A DNA stretch of 64,000 nt, taken from positions 17,855,001-17,919,000 of the forward strand of contig JAPTOF010000006.1 of NCBI GenBank assembly GCA_028554755.1. The letters are read 5' to 3'. The position numbers and the translations under genes were made by a program. The notes below the pieces were generated by a model, which saw only the letters and a program-made list of their open reading frames with translations, did no database searches and was not told the origin of the DNA. Positions 43,770 to 56,155 of the stretch are shown here, one piece after another. The stretch comes from Cordia subcordata. Lineage: Eukaryota > Streptophyta > Magnoliopsida > Boraginales > Cordiaceae. Positions within the stretch are counted from its first letter, which is position 1. Each line of letters begins with the position of its first letter.

Positions 43770-45450
43770 TGATCATAAACCTTTCAAAGTATTACCCATA
43801 AGTGCATGGGTAACGGCAGTTAGCATATGCGAGTACGAGGTCGTGTCCATGGAGAGGCTATCTAAATGTGTGGCTTTAAGTGAAAATGTATCCTACGCTA
43901 GCTACGTGTGGTTTTACCTACTCTTTTTATGGATTTTAAATTGATTGGAGCTTTAATTTAAACCTAGACTAAGGGAAAAATAAACCTAATTAACAAGAAT
44001 AGTGGTATAAAACTATGGAAGTGAAGATCTATAAGGGTTTAGGGAAACTTAAGAGTGATTGCTTTTTTGTAATGGATTTGGGTTCCTAACCTTGTTTGAG
44101 GTTATTGATGAACAAGGTTATTGATGGTTTCTCTACTCTAATGGCGACCTTAGTTTACTAGACTTACTATTTTTATCTATCGATGCAACCCTTTCCCTAA
44201 CTGGGCCCAATTAAAAGTATAGATTTATCCTAGCTAGCTATGGTTTTTGGATCCAAATCTAAGTCTCTTAAGTATTGATTAATGTCCAATAGGCATTCTA
44301 ACCTTTTAGTTATGTTTCAAACTTGAGATTAAGTCCCCTAGGTCAAGCAAGTGATAGTGGTACCTTTCTAGCCATGTTTCATGCTAGAGGTGATTACCTA
44401 CTATATTAGAGACATTAAGAGCATAATTAATCAACACAAATGTAGTTGCAATTAGGGCTTATACCATTAACTTGGATTAATGCTAATGTAAGACCACTAC
44501 TATTAGCATCTAAGCACAAATTGCACATGCAAACTCATAGAGGCATTTCATCAAACACATGGGCATGTTTAAATTCAAGCTATAGAAATTTAAGAACAAA
44601 GCATGTATATACAACCATCAATATCTCAAAACAAGTGTTAAAATCCTCAACCCATTACAAGAATAGCAATCATCCTAAATATAAAGCTAATCTAACATAG
44701 TATAAATAAGAATAAAGAGAAGAATGAAAAGCTATCTCGCTATCCTTGTTTTCTCTTTACAAATTTTACGTCAAAACCTTCAAAATCCTTGTTTGATCTT
44801 CAAATCCCAGCTTGTTTATGGGTGGAATTGATGTGGAATTAAGTGTGCGAGATAGGTAAGTGATAGAGTTAAGGTTTTGTGTAATGGATATGAAGTGGGT
44901 GTGAAATTGTATAACTTGTTGTTCATAAAATGGCCAAAAGAGGGCTTATATAGCCAAATTTTGTGAACTACTAGTTGAGTGAACTGATGCAACGGTACCA
45001 TGATGCCACTTAGCCATCTCAAGGATATAGCTCTCTGGTTTTGGTAGCTGAATGAGCTAGTCGACCAGTTCTCTGAAGCTACTCAACCGATACGCTAAAG
45101 TTGCTCTCTTTCGCCTTCGTTTTCGCTCCATTTTGCTTCTGGGCTTTGGCCTTTGTCCGAAAGCCTCCAATCTTGCTTTCCTTCCACTTTCTATCCTCAA
45201 AACCTTCTTTAATTCTTGTGTAAACCATCTCCATCTTTGTTAAGTTCCAAACATTCCTCGAACTCACCTAAAACGCAAGATAAGTGCACTTTAGTGTAGC
45301 ATTTATGCTTTAAGCTCAACTACGGACATCTAAAGCCTAGTATGCTCAAGTATGATATAAGTGATACACTAATGCACATAATAGAGCACAAAACACCTTG
45401 AAACAAGAATAAGAATGAAATATGTAAACACACACAAAACCAGCACATCA
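43770..45450 (-). repeat. 3' LTR of element E
   Basis: 1681 bp; plus-strand tgatcataaacc to cagcacatca, preceded (in sense) by the polypurine tract at 45451-45475. It is collinear with 49983-51657. It carries dyads of the type tttagcc-atgtttcatgctaga (44370) and tagttatgtttcaaactt (44308) instead of the ggctttaaacccagcc form. Confidence 0.9.
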
Positions 45451-46920
45451 ACACCCCCAAACCTTTTCCTTGCTTTTCCCCAAGCAAGACCAATCCTAAG
45501 TTTATCTCTAAACTACTAAAGAGGGTTACCTAAAGTTTTGACTTGCTCTCTTGATAAATCTAAGGAGCATGAAGGGGTTATTCCTTTTATAGAGATGTCT
45601 CCAAGCCTTTTCCAATCCTCCCCTTACTCACAAGGGTTCTCACACCTCATGGAAAGTTCCCAAGTAGCAATGCCACCATAAGCCTCGGAGTCTAACACAA
45701 GCACGCCGGATGTTGATACTTCATGCCCCATCGTCTAACATGGCCTTGTCAATATCGACAAAACATCAAAGATAAGGAGAGAATGAATGTACAAACACAA
45801 TGGCTTACAAAAGACGTAAGAGCCTTATTCACAACACAACGAAAGAGAAATAGAGAAATTTGTGCCAAGTCGACATTATGTCACTTAAGCACTTATTCAA
45901 TGAACTTCACTTTTGCATATTTTTTGTGTTTTGGCTTTTTTCACATTTTTCACATTTTCCACATTTTTTAGGCTTTTCAAAATTTTTTCTTCATTTTTGC
46001 CTTTTCCATTGTTTTGGACTTTTCATATTTTTGTATCATATAACACACATCAGAAAGATCTGGTCAAGGAAGGGGCACTCATATCAAATCCCTTTTCAAA
46101 CAACTTTTTCCAACCAAGCCATGGGGTAGCTGTAAGGTGCACTCTTAAAGGTGCTCACTCCCCGCAGCTTTTAAAAGGCATCTCTTCCAAGTCTCGATCT
46201 CCTTCCACTTTATTCACTCCCCACAATACAACCTTATCTCCACCAATCAATTAAATTAATAACAAAAGCCAAGACTCCATTCAACCAAGAGATAAACGAC
46301 TCTATTTGCATCAAAAGTCAAAAATTTTTTTAACCATTTCTACGAAAATAATGCAAATCTAGCTATACAAAATGTAAAACAAAGCATAAATCAATAAAAA
46401 ATATAAAATAATAAAACTAAACTCCTAGACCTCCAAACCTAAACTTTCCTTGTCTTCAACCAAATAGAGTAAAACCACACAACAAACAAGTGAATCATCA
46501 TAAAGAATATAAGGGAGGTGGGATAGTGGTAGATAAGAAGGGGCAAGTAGAGGATGAATAGATACAACCTTGTGTAGCATCAAGCCTATCATGCCATGTT
46601 TTGATGATTGTGTCCATTAAGTTCCTTTTGCACCTAATTTCCACTCAACTAAAAAGATCTACAAAGGAAATTAATAAACACACAACATTAAAAGCTCATA
46701 ATGGCAAGTGTAAATGATAAGGCTTTATGTATGGAAAGCACCGGACATAAGGGAAACAAAAATGAAGAGAAAGAAATGGAAAACAAAATATACTAAGAAA
46801 AGTAAAAGTAAGGAACTCATCAACCAGACTCTAACTATCAAAATTTCAAGGGTGCCTCTTAGTAGCGTTGGATTTTATGCCCCCAGCTGGGCAGTAATAT
46901 TAAGGCCAATTGTGCTTAAA
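45451..46920 (-). other. 3' noncoding region of E
   Basis: Terminal polypurine tract (45451-45475), block gtcgacattatgtcacttaa (45870-45890), T-rich tract (45915-46040), internal polypurine tract (46430-46455), and the motif as plus-strand tgcccccagctgggcag (46877-46893). Plus-strand Phe-rich frames are composition artefacts. Confidence 0.65.
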
Positions 46921-47903
46921 GTCCTTGGACACGTACTGCTAGATAAGCAAATCAGCATAGAACAAAGTAGCAAATGGATGCAACAAAAGAATAATGCAAT
47001 AAACTCCACGCATCTGACGCTGGGACAATTTGAATTTACACCTTAAGAATGTATATACTAGATCGTGCTGGGCATCAATAGATAAAAGAAATGGATCAAA
47101 AAATGAACATTTCTCAAGACAAACTATGAGAAATGGGACATTAATAACAACACAATTGTTATGCTTAGACCTCTCAAACTCAGTAGTAAGCATCTTAGAC
47201 CGATCATTGTCAAACAAGAATCTCTCTATCTCTGGCTTATCACACACATCTAGAAAGATAAATCACTCCAATTTAGGTTCTTAGTCATCTGAGAATAGGA
47301 ATCTCTCAACCTCGATGTTGTCAATCCTAGATGCTACCTTCATCTTTTCAAATTCATCTAAGAAGAAGAATCGCTCCATCATAATAGTATCCTGAATATC
47401 AGAAGTGACAGGCTCTATACAGAAACAATTCTCCTTATGACTCGCTCTACCCTTAGTGGTAAACTCAGCTCCCTTAACCTTTGCCTTCAAATTCCCAAAG
47501 GTAAACTCGATAATCCCTACCTTACAATGTATGATTGCATCAGCAGTAGCTAAAATGGCCCCTCCAAAAGGATAGATATTGTAGTCCTAATGTCATGACT
47601 GGGATACATGTCTAGAACAATAAAATCTACAAGATAATAGAACTCTTCAACCTTAACTATGACGTCTTCAACTACCTCCCGAGGTCTCCTCTCACTCCAA
47701 TCAGCTAACTGTAAAACCATACTAATAGGCTTCAGCACCCCCAAACCCAAACATTTATACTCTGAAAAAGGAATAAGATTAACACTAGAACCTAAATCAA
47801 GCAAGGCATGGGCTACCGGGTGATCATTAATAGCACCAAAGATGGTAAAAGCTCTTGGATCACTAAGGTTAGGCAAAATGTTTGTGGCGCAAATATTACT
47901 CAC
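46921..47903 (-). pseudogene. Element E protease and spacer
   Basis: Frame 47903-47550 opens 'MSNICATNILPNLSDPRAFT' and has the Athila-type aspartic protease core 'HALLDLGSSVNLIPFSEY' (D-L-G in place of D-S/T-G), 'ADWSERRPREVVEDVIVKVE', 'YYLVDFIVLDM'. It ends where the flap-side 'ILLEGPF' is reached. Two further frames (47490-47281, 47247-46939) follow with repeated '(V/I)ERFLF' wording, resembling the acidic spacer between protease and RT in D (53100-52918). RT should follow but is absent. The stops at codons after FSDD and PKLE show decay. Confidence 0.75.
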
Positions 47904-48643
47904 TCTCTTTGTAAGCTTTACCTTCTCAAGTAGGCAAATGGTCTACCTCTTCCTAATGCACAAATCTCTAAATAATTTGGCATAAGCCATTATCTTCTTA
48001 ATGGCCTTAACTAAAGGTAGAGTGACATTAATATCCTTAAGAAGCTCTAAAATCCTTAATTCTTTGTCATCCTCAACTTTCTTAGACCTCTCTAATGCTA
48101 AGGGAAAAGGAGCTCTAGGAATAACATCATGAGATTCAACAACCTATTTCCCTTCTCTACGCGGTAGATCAATACTTATCTCAATGTGATTTCTCTCTCT
48201 CTCTCATCAGACTCTCTAGCCCTCTCCTTAGGCACACTAGTCTCTTCATCAACACACATCATTTCAGGCAGCTCCATTCACAGACTCTCCTATCTTATTA
48301 TCTATAACCCTACCACTTGTCATGGTTGCAGCCTTAGTTTATGCATAATTACTCAGAGAAAGGCTAGAAATGCGACATAAATCTCAAGGACTTAGCTCAG
48401 GATAAACAGGTAGCTTCCCTGGGTCTCTATAGCAAACTTGTGCAAAAAAATGTCCTATTTGATTCTTTAAAACTCCTATTGCACTCTGAAACATCTGCCA
48501 TTGGGCCTGTATCATCTCAGCAAGTAAGTCTATCTTACGATCAACTATAGGCTAAATAGGTGAAGTGAAACTGACGAGAGTAAACTAGAATGACTGCGGT
48601 GACAAAATAGGATACCGAGGCTCAAAAACTGCCTGATAAAACC
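47904..48643 (-). pseudogene. gag: Element E gag-protease linker
   Basis: Broken minus-strand frames connect the knuckle region to protease. The wording is Ser/Leu/Glu-rich, without a recognisable fold and comparable to 53670-54300 in D ('cttagacctctctaatgcta' against 'gatggcctttctaaggca'). This is the expected hydrophilic linker of Athila gag-pol. Confidence 0.5.
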
Positions 48644-49696
48644 CTAGAGGACTAGAAAGTGATGAAATAGGATGATTCTGGAATGAATAAGAAGAATTTG
48701 TGCTGTTGTGAGACTGCACTGTCTTGGAATGCTCACGTCACCCGAGTCTAGATGGGTTAGAAGGACAGGATAAATGACCTTAATTAGTGAGAACGTGTTC
48801 TTGAAAAACTCAAGGAACTGAGGGACAAGTGAGCATGCTATGGTGGTATGGCTAGACTCAGAGCATAAAGCACATATCTCTAAAAGACTTGGGAGATGAG
48901 GGAAAGATGTACTAGGATTGGACCTATAAGTAGATGTAGCTCCTAAGGACATAAATTGGTCAAACTTCCTAGTGACAGCTCTGACCTCAGCAGCTAAATT
49001 ATAATTCAAGTTGACCTTGAACACACTACTAAAAGTGGTATTCTTAGTTCCCTAACCAACTCTCTCAAAATTAGCAGTTTGGAATGAGTCCTCCGCCATA
49101 TTCTCTAGTTTTGTCCAAGCCTCCTTGGGTGTCAAATCTAAGATCCCCCATCACTCGAAGCATTGACCACTAGCCTATGAGGTGAAGCCAATCCTAAGTA
49201 GAAAAATTGGAGCAATTCATGTAAATCATACCGATGATATGGGAATTGGCAACAAAGCTCATTAATTCTTGTTGTGAAAATGTCATGATCTCTACCCTAA
49301 GAGTGGCCATCCTAGCTATTAGGAACAATCTTTGAAGGAACTTAACTTTAAGCTCATCCCAACTAGTGATAGACTCATGGGGTAAGGACTCGAACCATTG
49401 GCTTGCTTTATCTTTTAAAGAGAATGTGAACAATCTAAGTCTAACGTTCTCCGAAGAGACATCCTAAAATGAATGGTAGAGCATATCTCAAGAAATGCAC
49501 CAATATGCACATGGGTATTCTCATTGTTATGCCCATGGAATGATGGAAGTATTTGCATGGTCTCAGGCCTAATCTTAAAGGTCGCATCTTCTGGGGTCAG
49601 GAATTGAACAGACATGCAAGGTTGATAAATGTTGAGCTCAAGATATTGCTTTAAGGTCTTGGCTCTAAGTAGAGGATCGGGATTAGTATTAGCCAT
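48644..49696 (-). pseudogene. gag: Element E gag
   Basis: The ATG at 49696 (263 bp after the primer site) begins 'MANTNPDPLLRAKTLKQYLE'. 'TMQILPSFHGHNNENTHVHI' and 'FLEICSTIHF' follow before a shift. Frame 49433-49194 has the conserved gypsy gag core 'FTFSLKDKASQWFESLPHES', 'TSWDELKVKFLQRLF'. Frame 49024-48644 carries a perfect C-terminal zinc knuckle 'CALCSESSHTTIAC' (48833-48874). Gag packages the RNA in the cytoplasmic particle. This copy has at least two frameshifts and a deletion between the core and the knuckle. Confidence 0.85.
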
Positions 49697-49958
49697 CTAT
49701 TTAAGAATGTAAAACAACTTAATTCTCCTTCCACACTTCAACATCCGAACTTCAATTTAACAAGCAATTGCCTACCATAAGCACCAAGATCACAAAAGAA
49801 AACGCAAACACCAAAAGTTAACTAAACTAGCAATATCAAGATAAGTTAAAGCAACAAACAATAAAAATAGGTATGTACATGATAAACAAATAAGAAAAGT
49901 ATATACAACATACAACTAATGAAAAACACACAAAAACAAAGAGACCAAGAGTCGTGCC

Positions 49959-49976
49959 TCCCTGGTAACGATGCCA
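49959..49976 (-). promoter_or_regulatory. Primer binding site (tRNA-Asp type) of E
   Basis: Plus-strand tccctggtaacgatgcca, four mismatches to the tRNA-Asp 3' end, 6 bp from the LTR. Confidence 0.78.
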
Positions 49977-49982
49977 AAAGCT

Positions 49983-51657
49983 TGATCGTAAACCTTTGAA
50001 AGTGTTACCCGCAAGTGCATGGGTCGCAGTAGTATAACGTGCATAGGTGTGGGATCATGTCTATGAGGAGGCTATCTAAGTGTATGGCTCTAAGTGAAAG
50101 TATGCCCTACGCTAGCTATGTGTGATCCTACCTACTCTTTTTAGGTTTTATGGATTGATTGGAGCTCTAATTTAAGCCTAGACAAAGGGGAAAATAAATC
50201 TAATTAATAGAAATGATGGTATAAACAAGCTATGGAAGTAAGGATTTGCAAGGGTTTGACGAAACAAAAGGGTGATTGCTTTTTTGGAATGGATTTGGGT
50301 TTCTAACAATGTTTTGAGGCTATTGATGGTTTGTCTACTCTAATGGTGAGCTTAGTTTACTAGACTTACTACTTCTAACTATGGGTACAACCTTATCCCT
50401 CACCGAGCCCAATTAGAAGTATAGGTTTGTCCTAGCTAGCTATAGTTTTTAGATCTAGTTCTAAGTCCCTTGAGTGTTGATTAATGTCCTAATAGAGGTT
50501 TTAACCTTTTAGTTATGTTTCAAACTATAGATTAAGTCCCCTAGGTCAAGAAAGTGATATTGGTACCCTTTTAGCCATGTTTCATGCTAAAGGTGATTAC
50601 CTACTATATTAAAGACAATAAGAATACAATTAATCAACAGAAATATAGTTGCAAGTAGGGCTCATACCATTAACATGTATTAAGGCTAAGGTAAGGCCAC
50701 TACTATTAGCATTTAAGCACGAATTACACATGCAAACTCACAGAGGCATTTCATCAAACACATGGACATGTTTAAATTCAGGCCATAGAAATATAAAAGC
50801 AAAGCATGTAAATACAACCATCAATATCTCAAAACAAGTGTTAAAATCCTTAACCCATTACAAAAATAGCAATCATCCCTGATCTGGAGCTAATCTAACA
50901 TAGTATAAACAAGAATAAAGAGAAGAATGAAAAGCTCCCTTATTATCCTTCCTTTCTCTTTACAAATTTTGCCCAAAACCCTCAAAATACTTTTTTGATC
51001 TTCAAATCCAAGCTTGCTTATAGATCTAATTGATGTGGGATTGAGTGTGTGTGATAGGGTTAGGTTTTTCTTTTAATGGGTATGATGTGGGTGTGAAAGA
51101 ATATGATTTGTTGTTCATAAAATGGCCAAAAGAGGGCTTACATAGACAAATTTCATGAACTACCAGTTGAGTAAACTGGTGCACCGGTACCATAAAGCCA
51201 CTCAGCCATCTCAAAAAAGTAGCTCTCTAGTTTTGGTAACTTAATGAGTTGGTCGACCGGTTCTCTGAAGCCACTCAACCAGTGCTCTAAAGTTGCTCTC
51301 TTTCAACTTCGTTTTTGCTTAATTTTGCTTCTGGTTGTTGTAGGCTTGGTCTAAAAGCCTCCAATCTTGCTTTTCTTACACTTTTCATCCTTAAAATCTT
51401 CTCCAATTCTTGCCCAAACTTCCTCAAACTCACTTAAAACACAAGATGAGTGCACTATAGTGTAGCAGTTATGCTTTAAGCTCAACTATGGACGTCTAAA
51501 GCCTAATATGCTAAGCTCAACCATGGACGTCTAAATCCTAATATGCTCAAATATGATATAAATGCTATAAAAGCTATACTAATACACCTAACAGAGCATA
51601 AGACACCTTAAAACAAGAATAAGAATGTAATATGTAAACACACACAAAACCAACACA
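49983..51657 (-). repeat. 5' LTR of element E
   Basis: Plus-strand tgatcgtaaacc to aaaccaacaca. Compared with the 3' LTR (ending ccagcacatca) the last three bases are lost at the junction with D. It contains a roughly 45-bp local duplication at 51478-51550 ('agctcaac(t)atggacgtctaa' twice). A GGTCGACCGG motif remains at 51251-51260. Confidence 0.88.
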
Positions 51658-52879
51658 GATGATCAAGGAGTAGGACAATAAGGATTTAAGCTTATCAAAA
51701 GCTTCAACACACTGAAGACAATAAGGATTTATGCCTATTGAAAGCTCTAACACACTCATCATCGAACTCAAAGGGGACATCTTGTCCTAAGATCCTAGAC
51801 AAGGGATGTGCTATGTGGCTAAAATCCTTAATAAACCTATGGTAAAACCCTACATGCGCTACATCCTTAACACACTTAGGGATAAACAACTTCTCAATTA
51901 ATTCTACCTTAGCTGGGTCAATTTGAATGCCACTAGAGGAAACTACATGACCCAAGACTATTTCTCTCTACACTATGAAGTGGGATTTCTCCCAACTCAA
52001 CGCTAAGTTCTTCTCTATACAATGATCTAAGACTAAAGAGAGATGACTCAAGCACTCATTAAACCTATCGCCAAAGATTGAGAAATCATCCATGAATATT
52101 TCTAAATGTTTCTCTATCATGTCACTAAAAGTGGTCATCATGCACCTCTGAAACCTTGCTGGCACATTACAAAGACCGAAAGGCATCCTCCTATAGGCCA
52201 AAGTGCCAAAGGGACAAGTAAAGGTGGTTTTCTCCTAGTCTTCAAGAAGCATGGGGATCTGATTATACCTGGAATAGCCATCTAGAAAACAATAGTAGCT
52301 ATGCTCAGCTACTTTATCTAAGATCTAGTCTAGAAAAGGCAACAAGAAATAATCTTTCCTAGTTCTAGAGTTGAGCTTCCTATAGTCGATACAAACTCTC
52401 CACCCCATGGGAGTACGCGTAGAGATAAGCTTTCTACTCTCATTCTTTACAACCGTGATCTCTAATTTCTTAGCAACTACTTGAACTGAGCTAACCCACT
52501 CACTCTCTGAGATCGGATAGATAATGCTTGCATCTAAAAGCTTAATGATTTCTTTCTTAACTACTTTGCTCAAGTGTGGGTTTAGCCTCCTTTGCATCTC
52601 CCTATAAGGAACGACTCTATCCTGAAGGTGAATACGGTGTATACAAACCGAAAGGTCTGTGCCTCTTAAATCATCAATCTTCCACCCTATTACCTTTTTT
52701 ATGTTTCCTAAGACCTCTAAGAGATAGTTTTCATGCTCACTAGAATGATTGAAAGTTATGATCACTGAAAGGGGCTTGACCTCTAATGATGGGCTAGGCT
52801 TAACCAAGGGAAACTCAACCTCAACGTCATCAACATGGATAATAATAGAAGCAATATTAAAAGAAATAACCTTAAGCAA
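51658..52879 (-). pseudogene. pol: Element D reverse transcriptase
   Basis: Frame 52879-52325 holds the RT N-terminus: 'GWKIDDLRG'-like wording, 'SVCIHRIHLQDRVVPYREMQ', 'RRLNPHLSKVVKKEIIKLLD', 'ASIIYPISESEWVSSVQVV' and 'GWRVCIDYRKLNSRTRKDYF'. Frame 52201-51968 has 'MPFGLCNVPARFQRCM' and the active site FMDDFSIFG (52085-52096). Frame 51955-51704 is the thumb/connection 'DPAKVELIEKLFIPK', 'GFYHRFIKDFSHIAHPLS'. A 43-bp tandem duplication (51676-51718 and 51719-51761) near the end shifts the frame and doubles 'AFDKLKSLLS'. RT copies genomic RNA into cDNA. This copy is broken by stops between the frames. Confidence 0.9.
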
Positions 52880-52917
52880 CTAATCAATTAAAGAATCCTC
52901 AACTACAGAGGTGGAAA

Positions 52918-53669
52918 CTACACATTTCCATCTAAGGTCTCCAAATCAAAGCTAGACATTAATTTCTCAAACTTCTTCAAATCCTTGCTTTCAATCATGG
53001 TCTTCTCTACAAAGTCCTCAACACAAAAATCAATGACATCAATCCTAAAGCACTCTTTTCCATCTTCTTCTTCTCCTACACTAGGTTTGTTCACTACCTC
53101 GACAGTATTCATAGTGGGCCTGAAATTCCCAAATTTCATTTTTAACAACCCTGACCTGCAATGAATGATGGCATCTATGATAGCAAGGAAAGGGAAATCT
53201 AAGAAGACATTGGTATAATGCCTAGAATCGTGACCCAAGTCTATGTATAACACTATGAAATCTATAGGGTGCACAAATTCTCCTACCTAAACTAGCACAT
53301 CTTCCACTACACCACTAGGTCTCCTCTTAGACCTATCAGCTAGCTGAAAGGTAATGTGTGCGGAGGACAAGTCTTCTAATAGCTGGACAAGTCTTTTAGA
53401 CCTAGCTACTAGTAAACTGAGTAAGAAACAAGGTTCACACGAGATCCTAAGTCTAGCAAGGCATGATCAATCTGGCTCTTTCGGATCCTATATGGAATAG
53501 TGAGAGCTCCAGAGCCACACATCTTGGGCGGAAGGCTCAAGATACAAATACTACTCACCTTCTCCATGAGCTTCACTTTCTTAGGCATGATCGAGGCTTT
53601 ACTTTTTCTCGTACAAAGATCTTTAAACAACTTGGAGTGAGAGGGAATAGAATAGACAGCATCTATCAA
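52918..53669 (-). pseudogene. pol: Element D protease and PR-RT spacer
   Basis: Frame 53669-53409 ends with the protease core 'IDHALLDLGSRVNLVSYSVY' (D-L-G). Frame 53274-52918 continues 'HPIDFIVLYIDLGHDSRHYT', 'VFLDFPFLAIIDAIIHCRSG', the strand-flap-strand end of an Athila-type aspartic protease. An acidic spacer follows ('SVGEEEDGKECFRIDVIDF', 'VEKTMIESKDLKKFEKL'). The two frames are separated by stops. The layout is parallel to E. Confidence 0.8.
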
Positions 53670-54320
53670 AGAAAGATTGACCTTAAGGTCCTCAAGAAGC
53701 TCTAGGACTTTGAGAAACCTAGTATTCTCACTAGGTGATGGCCTTTCTAAGGCAGATGGGTAAGGAACTCTAGACTCAACATCTCTAGAATCATGGGAAT
53801 CTACACCAGGTTGGTTTCCTTCTCTATGTGGGTTTCAAGTACCAAACTTATCATAGTCTCTCGTGGGCTCAGCTCTCTCTCTCTATAGGTCCCTCTCTAT
53901 GATCTCTCACCATAGGCTACTATTAGGATCTCTAGGCTCAAGGGGACTAATAGGTGCTGGCATTACATATTCAACTCCTACGCTATTGTCCACTATCCTA
54001 CCACTTCTAAAAGTGGTGACAACCTTAGCTTGGTCCTAAAGGGGATAAGTGATGTCTAGTTAAGAACACGATTGAACTCTAGGGTTCACCTCTGGCTGAG
54101 AAGGCAACTTTCCAAGATCTCTAACACTCGACTGGATGGGATACTGCCTTGACTGACCAGTTACCCTAGTCTAAAGACTACCTGACTACTACTGTTGCCT
54201 TTAAAACATCAGAATAAAGAGATCTAACTTCTCATCACTATGGGACTGAGGTGCAAGTACAGGCTAAATAGGTTGTGCTAAGGCTGGTGGTGTAGGAAGT
54301 TCCTGACATTGAGGGATGCT
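53670..54320 (-). pseudogene. gag: Element D gag C-terminal linker, left of copia-2
   Basis: No long frame. It joins the gag knuckle side (61248 onward) to the protease. The equivalence with E (47904-48643) is by position and similar wording. It ends at the AGGAA target copy 54321-54325. Confidence 0.5.
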
Positions 54321-54325
54321 AGGAA

Positions 54326-56155
54326 TGCAGGATCGACAATATTACATGTGGTCTATCCTAGTCCATATTTTCAAAAATACTACCAAGAAAACATGCTAGG
54401 AAAATAAAATAACCATATAATACACACAAGAATATGCTTAAGAACATATAGAACATAATTATTATTTGCAAAATATGTAAAGCTAACCCCTTGAAGTGTG
54501 GGCCCTTTGATGAAGCTAAAACCATCACGAGCTTTGCTCCCGATCACGAACAATGTCACCAAAAAAAAATTTTACTACAAGGGTGTCGCAATATGCAACT
54601 CCCTAGTCTTCTTCCCTATAGTTAAAGTGACTTTTCTTGAGAGAATAGCCTCTTGTATGGGAAGAAGCAAAGTAATATGCTCTTGAAAATCTAGAGCAAA
54701 AAATCACACAATAAGTGTGTACTATGTGTTATAGTAATCTCTTGCCAAAATGGAAGAGATCAACTACAAAATTTTTGGATGCTAGAAATGGTTTAAGGTC
54801 TTACCTATTTATAGAAAAAGTTTGCACCTAAACCTTGTAAACTTTCCATATGGGAAACTTTTTCCTAGCAGTAAATGTTTGCCACATGTCATTGAAGTTA
54901 TTTGTACAATTTGAATTGTTCTTATAGTAACTTTCTTGCACATGTCTTGGAAGATTGGGCCAAGCCCACAATCCAAGCCAAACACATAGTCCATAATCCA
55001 TGCGGAGGCCCAAGCCCAATAAGAAACCATCCAAGCCCAATTAGGTTATCTTGGACTCTAAAGAAAGCCTAAACCCAATTCCAAGCTTTGGCCCAAAAGG
55101 CTATTACCACAATATGGAATTTGCTCTTTCAAGATTACTCTCTCAAAGTCATTTCAACTAGGGAAGGGACCAAGATGACACAATTAATCTTGGCTTCCAA
55201 AATAATAAAAAAATGTCCTTGCCCGATCTATGTGACATAATAATTATTTATAACTCCGATCTATTCCACCATAAGATCAAACTTACACTCCAAGAATAAT
55301 TGCTATTACACAAAAGCTTATCACAAAAGAATGCGAACTTTTTCTTTCACTTACTGAATAACCGATCATAATGCCTCTCTATGTATACCCACAACTAAGG
55401 CCGGTCCTTTGGCCTGTTTACTATCACCTCCTTAGTTGCATCTTTTCTTTTGGGTCTTTTGTCCTATTGCCAACCATCTTTGGTCATGGAATCTCTTGAT
55501 CTCGGGAGCGATTCTTAAGCCACATGATCGATACACCCATAATGGTAGTATCACTAGATCTAGATTCGGATGATAAATATGGACAATCCCAAAGGGGGCA
55601 CATAGATTCCATGTTGCATATGCATGTTCCAATTAATTAGAACTTAGCACTCAATGCACAAGGCTGTTGATCCTAATAAAGTAAGATCTCACCCACAGTG
55701 AATCAAAGTACCAAACCTTAACTTCATTAGTTAATCCATATATGCTCAAGATAAAAAGCAATGATCATTTAGTAGTAGTGAGTATCTTGTTTTCTTTCTT
55801 TGATAGTATGTCTCTAGAAAAAATACTCACAATCGTCCTATGAAATACGTGACACATGTACTATTGAGACGAATCTGGAAAGTCCTCCAATGACCTAGGT
55901 AGATCACCCTCAACGAAGAGACTTGCTCAATATAACCTTATCCTGGTATAGTGCCCAATACTACCATTCGGTTATAGACTCAATTTATGATGTGACTAAT
56001 TCTAGACTTAGACCTACTATGCGTCCAGTCTTACTGCGTGCCCAAGTCATTAGTTCAAGTCAAGAGACCTTTATACAAACATCAATAAAACATACTGGAG
56101 ATAATATGTAAGGAACTTGTAATGCCATTTAACAAATTGATTATACATTGTTTAA
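54326..56155 (-). repeat. 3' LTR of copia-2
   Basis: Plus-strand tgcaggatcgacaat to gattatacattgtttaac. It is collinear with 7565-9215 but lacks roughly the last 60 bp on the internal side, removed by the deletion that fuses it to the RT start near 56156. It retains the full U3 that the 5' LTR lost. Confidence 0.88.

Larger units (their letters stand above)
43770..51657 (-). mobile_element. Gag-protease-only gypsy element E nested in D
   Basis: 5' LTR 49983-51657, tRNA-Asp-type primer site 49959-49976, gag 49696-48644, protease 47903-47550, a short spacer, the 3' noncoding region with both polypurine tracts, 3' LTR 43770-45450. RT, RNase H and integrase are absent, with protease passing almost directly to the conserved 3' motif at 46860. 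This resembles the TR-GAG class of non-autonomous plant elements. The left flank is agaag. The right flank has lost its target copy, about 42 bp of D and the first three bases of the LTR. Confidence 0.85.
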
